A stretch of 8,252 nucleotides of DNA from Planctomycetota bacterium (GTDB lineage Bacteria; Planctomycetota; Phycisphaerae; UBA1845; UTPLA1). The stretch lies in the NCBI GenBank assembly GCA_027295245.1, contig JAPULF010000284.1, positions 1 to 8,252 on the forward strand, read 5' to 3'. Positions 6,379 to 8,252 of the stretch are shown in pieces. The position numbers were made by a program, and so were the translations under genes. The notes below the pieces were generated by a model. It ran no database searches and was not told the origin of the DNA. It saw only the letters and a program-made list of their open reading frames with translations. How positions within the stretch are numbered: the stretch's first letter is position 1; the number at the start of each line of letters is the position of its first letter.

Positions 6379-7566
6379 TCAAACCGCGGATTGCGACCGG
6401 CCGGGCGGGGCCCTGTCCGGCGCCCTCGCCACCGCTGATGCTACGGGAGTCTTGTTTCCGATGAGCCGCTCCAAAATCGACGGCTCGGCCGCGGCCGCCA
6501 GGGCCTGTTCGGTCGTGGCCCGCCCGCTCTTGATCAGGTCGGCAAGCGATTGTTCGAGGGTGTTCATGCCGGCGGACCGCCCGGTTTCGAGCATGCTGTA
6601 TATCAAGTGTGTTTCGTTGTCGCGCAGGGCCCGCCGGACCGCGGCATTCGGCATCAGTATCTCGGTGGCGGGCGTGAGGGCATCGTTCAAACGGTCTCCG
6701 ATGAGCACCTGGCAGAGTATGGCGCGAAGAGACGCGGCGAGCTGCGTACGGACCTGGGGCTGTTGCTCGGCGGGGAATACGTCGATGATCCGGGCCAGCG
6801 TTTGGGTCGCGGTGGAGGTGTGCAGACTCGCAAGGATGAGGTGGCCGGTCTCCGCGGCGGTCAGGGCCGTGGAAATCGTCTCGCGGTCTCGTAGCTCGCC
6901 GATCATGATCACGTCCGGTCGCTGCCTCAGCACGTGCCGCAGGGCCGATGCGAATGAGGGGCTGTCGTCTCCAATCTGGCGCTGTTCGATGATGCACGAC
7001 CCGTGTTTGAAATTGAATTCGATCGGATCCTCGATCGTGATGATGTGCGCGGCCCGGGTGCAATTCATGTGGTCGATGAGGGCGGCCAGGGTGGTACTCT
7101 TGCCCTGTCCGGTGCCGCCGGTGACGAGCACCAGGCCGTGGGGATACTCGGCAAACCCCAGGACCTGCGGCGGCAGCGACAGCTCGTCGAACGTCGGAAT
7201 GCGGGCCGGGATGGCGCGAAAGGCGGCCGCCAGGGAGCCGCGCTGGTAGTGGAAGTTGGCGCGATATCGCCTGTCGGATCCCAGTGTCAGACTTATGTCC
7301 ACATCCCGATGTTTGTGCAGCCGGGCCCGCTGGGGCTCGGTCAGGTGTTTTTCGATGCAGTGGGAAATGTCCTCGGGCGTCAGCGGCTGCCTGCCGAGCG
7401 AGGCCCATCGTCCGTTGGTGTATATGGTCGGCGGGGCGTCCGCGACCAGGATGATGTCGCTGGCCGAATGCCGGGCGGCGTCCGCAAGAAGGGATTCCAA
7501 CTCGACGAGCGTATCGGGATGGCCCGTCGTTCCGGTCTGGACGCCCCATTCAACCGGCGCAGACAC
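6379..7566 (-). CDS. pilT: PilT-type retraction ATPase
   Basis: A 395-residue cytoplasmic secretion ATPase that powers pilus retraction; typical PilT is about 345-370. The frame is open upstream to an ATG at 7617, but I choose GTG at 7566: GGAGGAGG ends seven bases before it, whereas the ATG lies deep inside pilB. This gives a 17-base overlap with pilB and probable translational coupling. Motifs in order (GTG numbering): N-terminal PAS-like region with [20 protein letters not shown]; Walker [10 protein letters not shown] (150-158); Asp box ITIEDPIEF (176-184); Walker [13 protein letters not shown] (216-227); His box [15 protein letters not shown] (236-250). The C-terminal [16 protein letters not shown] matches PilT/PilU rather than PilB, and the zinc motif of PilB is absent. 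The AIRNLIRE-type motif is degenerate (AVRRALRD, 309-316). The last about 25 residues are an Ala/Pro/Arg-rich tail. Confidence 0.93.
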   Translation of the reverse strand: MSAPVEWGVQTGTTGHPDTLVELESLLADAARHSASDIILVADAPPTIYTNGRWASLGRQPLTPEDISHCIEKHLTEPQRARLHKHRDVDISLTLGSDRRYRANFHYQRGSLAAAFRAIPARIPTFDELSLPPQVLGFAEYPHGLVLVTGGTGQGKSTTLAALIDHMNCTRAAHIITIEDPIEFNFKHGSCIIEQRQIGDDSPSFASALRHVLRQRPDVIMIGELRDRETISTALTAAETGHLILASLHTSTATQTLARIIDVFPAEQQPQVRTQLAASLRAILCQVLIGDRLNDALTPATEILMPNAAVRRALRDNETHLIYSMLETGRSAGMNTLEQSLADLIKSGRATTEQALAAAAEPSILERLIGNKTPVASAVARAPDRAPPGRSQSAV

Positions 7567-8252
7567 GGAACACCTCCTCCGGAGTGGTGATGCCGGTCCG
7601 GACCTTTTCCAATCCATCCATGTACAGCGTTGTCATCTTGTTTTTCTTGGCCAGCGCCCGAAGCTCCTGCAACGGCGCGTCATCCGAAATCGCCTGTCGG
7701 ATTTCGTCGTTCGGGACGAACAGTTCGTACGTCCCGATTCGGCCGGAGAGTCCGGAGCCGTGACACTTCGGACATCCTTCGCCGCGGTAGAGCGTCTTGA
7801 CTTCGTGGCCGAACTTGGCAAGTGCGTGTGTGATGTTGGGGGTGGGCTCGTACTCGACCTTGCAGTGCGGGCAGATCTTCCTCACCAGCCGCTGGGCCAA
7901 ACACGCCACCAGAGAGGCGCTGACCAGAAACGGCTCCACGCCGATGTTGCGAAGCCGGGTAACCGCGGCGACGGCATCGTTGGTGTGCAGCGTCGTCAAC
8001 ACCTTGTGCCCGGTCAGCGCCGCCTGAACCGCCGTTCGGGCGGTGTCGTCGTCCCGGACTTCGCCGACCATGATGATGTCGGGGTCCTGGCGAAGCAGTG
8101 CCCGCAAGACGGAGCCGAAGGTCAGACCGATCTTCTCGTTGACCTGAAACTGGTTGATCCCTTTGAGGTTGTATTCGATCGGGTCCTCGACGGTGCAGAC
8201 GTTCACGTCGGGCTTGTTCATTTCAGCAAGGGCGGCGTAGAGCGTGGTGCTC
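7550..8252 (-). CDS. pilB: PilB/GspE-type pilus assembly ATPase (partial, N-terminus off the right edge)
   Basis: The last 233 residues of a PilB/GspE ATPase, which drives pilus extension from the cytoplasmic side. The window starts inside the Walker A motif: the first codons read [12 protein letters not shown], where GKSTTLY is expected. Then come the Asp box [25 protein letters not shown], Walker [13 protein letters not shown], and the His box with [18 protein letters not shown]...CPKC pair (in-window residues 127, 130, 160 and 163) is the four-cysteine zinc site specific to PilB/GspE and absent from PilT. The end, [18 protein letters not shown], is the usual family C-terminus. Its last codons overlap the start and ribosome binding site of pilT. 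GspE of type II secretion is the alternative; the neighbouring pilT favours PilB. Confidence 0.94.
   Translation of the reverse strand, partial: STTLYAALAEMNKPDVNVCTVEDPIEYNLKGINQFQVNEKIGLTFGSVLRALLRQDPDIIMVGEVRDDDTARTAVQAALTGHKVLTTLHTNDAVAAVTRLRNIGVEPFLVSASLVACLAQRLVRKICPHCKVEYEPTPNITHALAKFGHEVKTLYRGEGCPKCHGSGLSGRIGTYELFVPNDEIRQAISDDAPLQELRALAKKNKMTTLYMDGLEKVRTGITTPEEVFRVCAG
7567..7581 (-). promoter_or_regulatory. Strong ribosome binding site for pilT, inside pilB
   Basis: On the minus strand GGAGGAGG lies just upstream of the GTG at 7566, with the last G seven bases away. It is the strongest Shine-Dalgarno sequence in the window, and it sits within pilB codons for the TPEEV stretch. It decides the pilT start and suggests translational coupling with pilB. 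Confidence 0.85.

Noticed and set aside
4715..7249. 844-codon open frame on the plus strand antisense to pilT and pilC
   Set aside because: Arginine-, histidine- and glycine-rich translation with no domain; it is opposite two clearly recognised genes. Long antisense open frames are expected in GC-rich coding DNA.

Overview
The window is GC-rich bacterial DNA in which every supported gene lies on the minus strand, so transcription runs from the right edge to the left. It is most consistent with a Planctomycetota genome, possibly of the Phycisphaerae type. The reasons are a secreted protein with GACC-type cysteine-rich repeats, a CRTAC1-type (FG-GAP plus ASPIC/UnbV) lipoprotein next to a TPR protein, and an intergenic palindrome whose chance translation TGWKPVPQ I remember from many planctomycete genomes. 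The assignment rests on recalled family distribution, not on a search.

Right part (about 5102-8252): a type IV pilus motor operon. It contains the C-terminal third or so of a PilB/GspE assembly ATPase cut by the window edge, a PilT-type retraction ATPase, and a PilC/GspF inner-membrane platform protein. pilT starts at a GTG inside the end of pilB behind a very strong ribosome binding site, and pilC follows 38 bases after pilT. Together these would supply the ATPases and membrane platform that extend and retract a pilus; pilins, secretin and alignment proteins are not in the window.

Middle (about 1691-5101): a 166-base gap with two perfect hairpins, then two closely spaced genes. The first encodes a membrane-anchored protein with about eleven TPR units. 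The second, 23 bases later, encodes a lipoprotein with seven calcium-binding-type FG-GAP/VCBS repeats and a C-terminal ASPIC/UnbV domain. They look like a two-gene unit with an exported propeller-like protein and a TPR scaffold. A functional link to the pilus genes upstream is only suggested by position.

Left part (1-1690): a 481-base gap with no credible gene but a possible promoter, then the first 403 codons of a secreted protein that runs off the left edge. It has a signal peptide, an unrecognised domain of about 190 residues, and then tandem cysteine-rich repeats. The repeats are repeated at DNA level too, including a perfect 61-base direct repeat. No RNA gene, insertion sequence or CRISPR array was seen.
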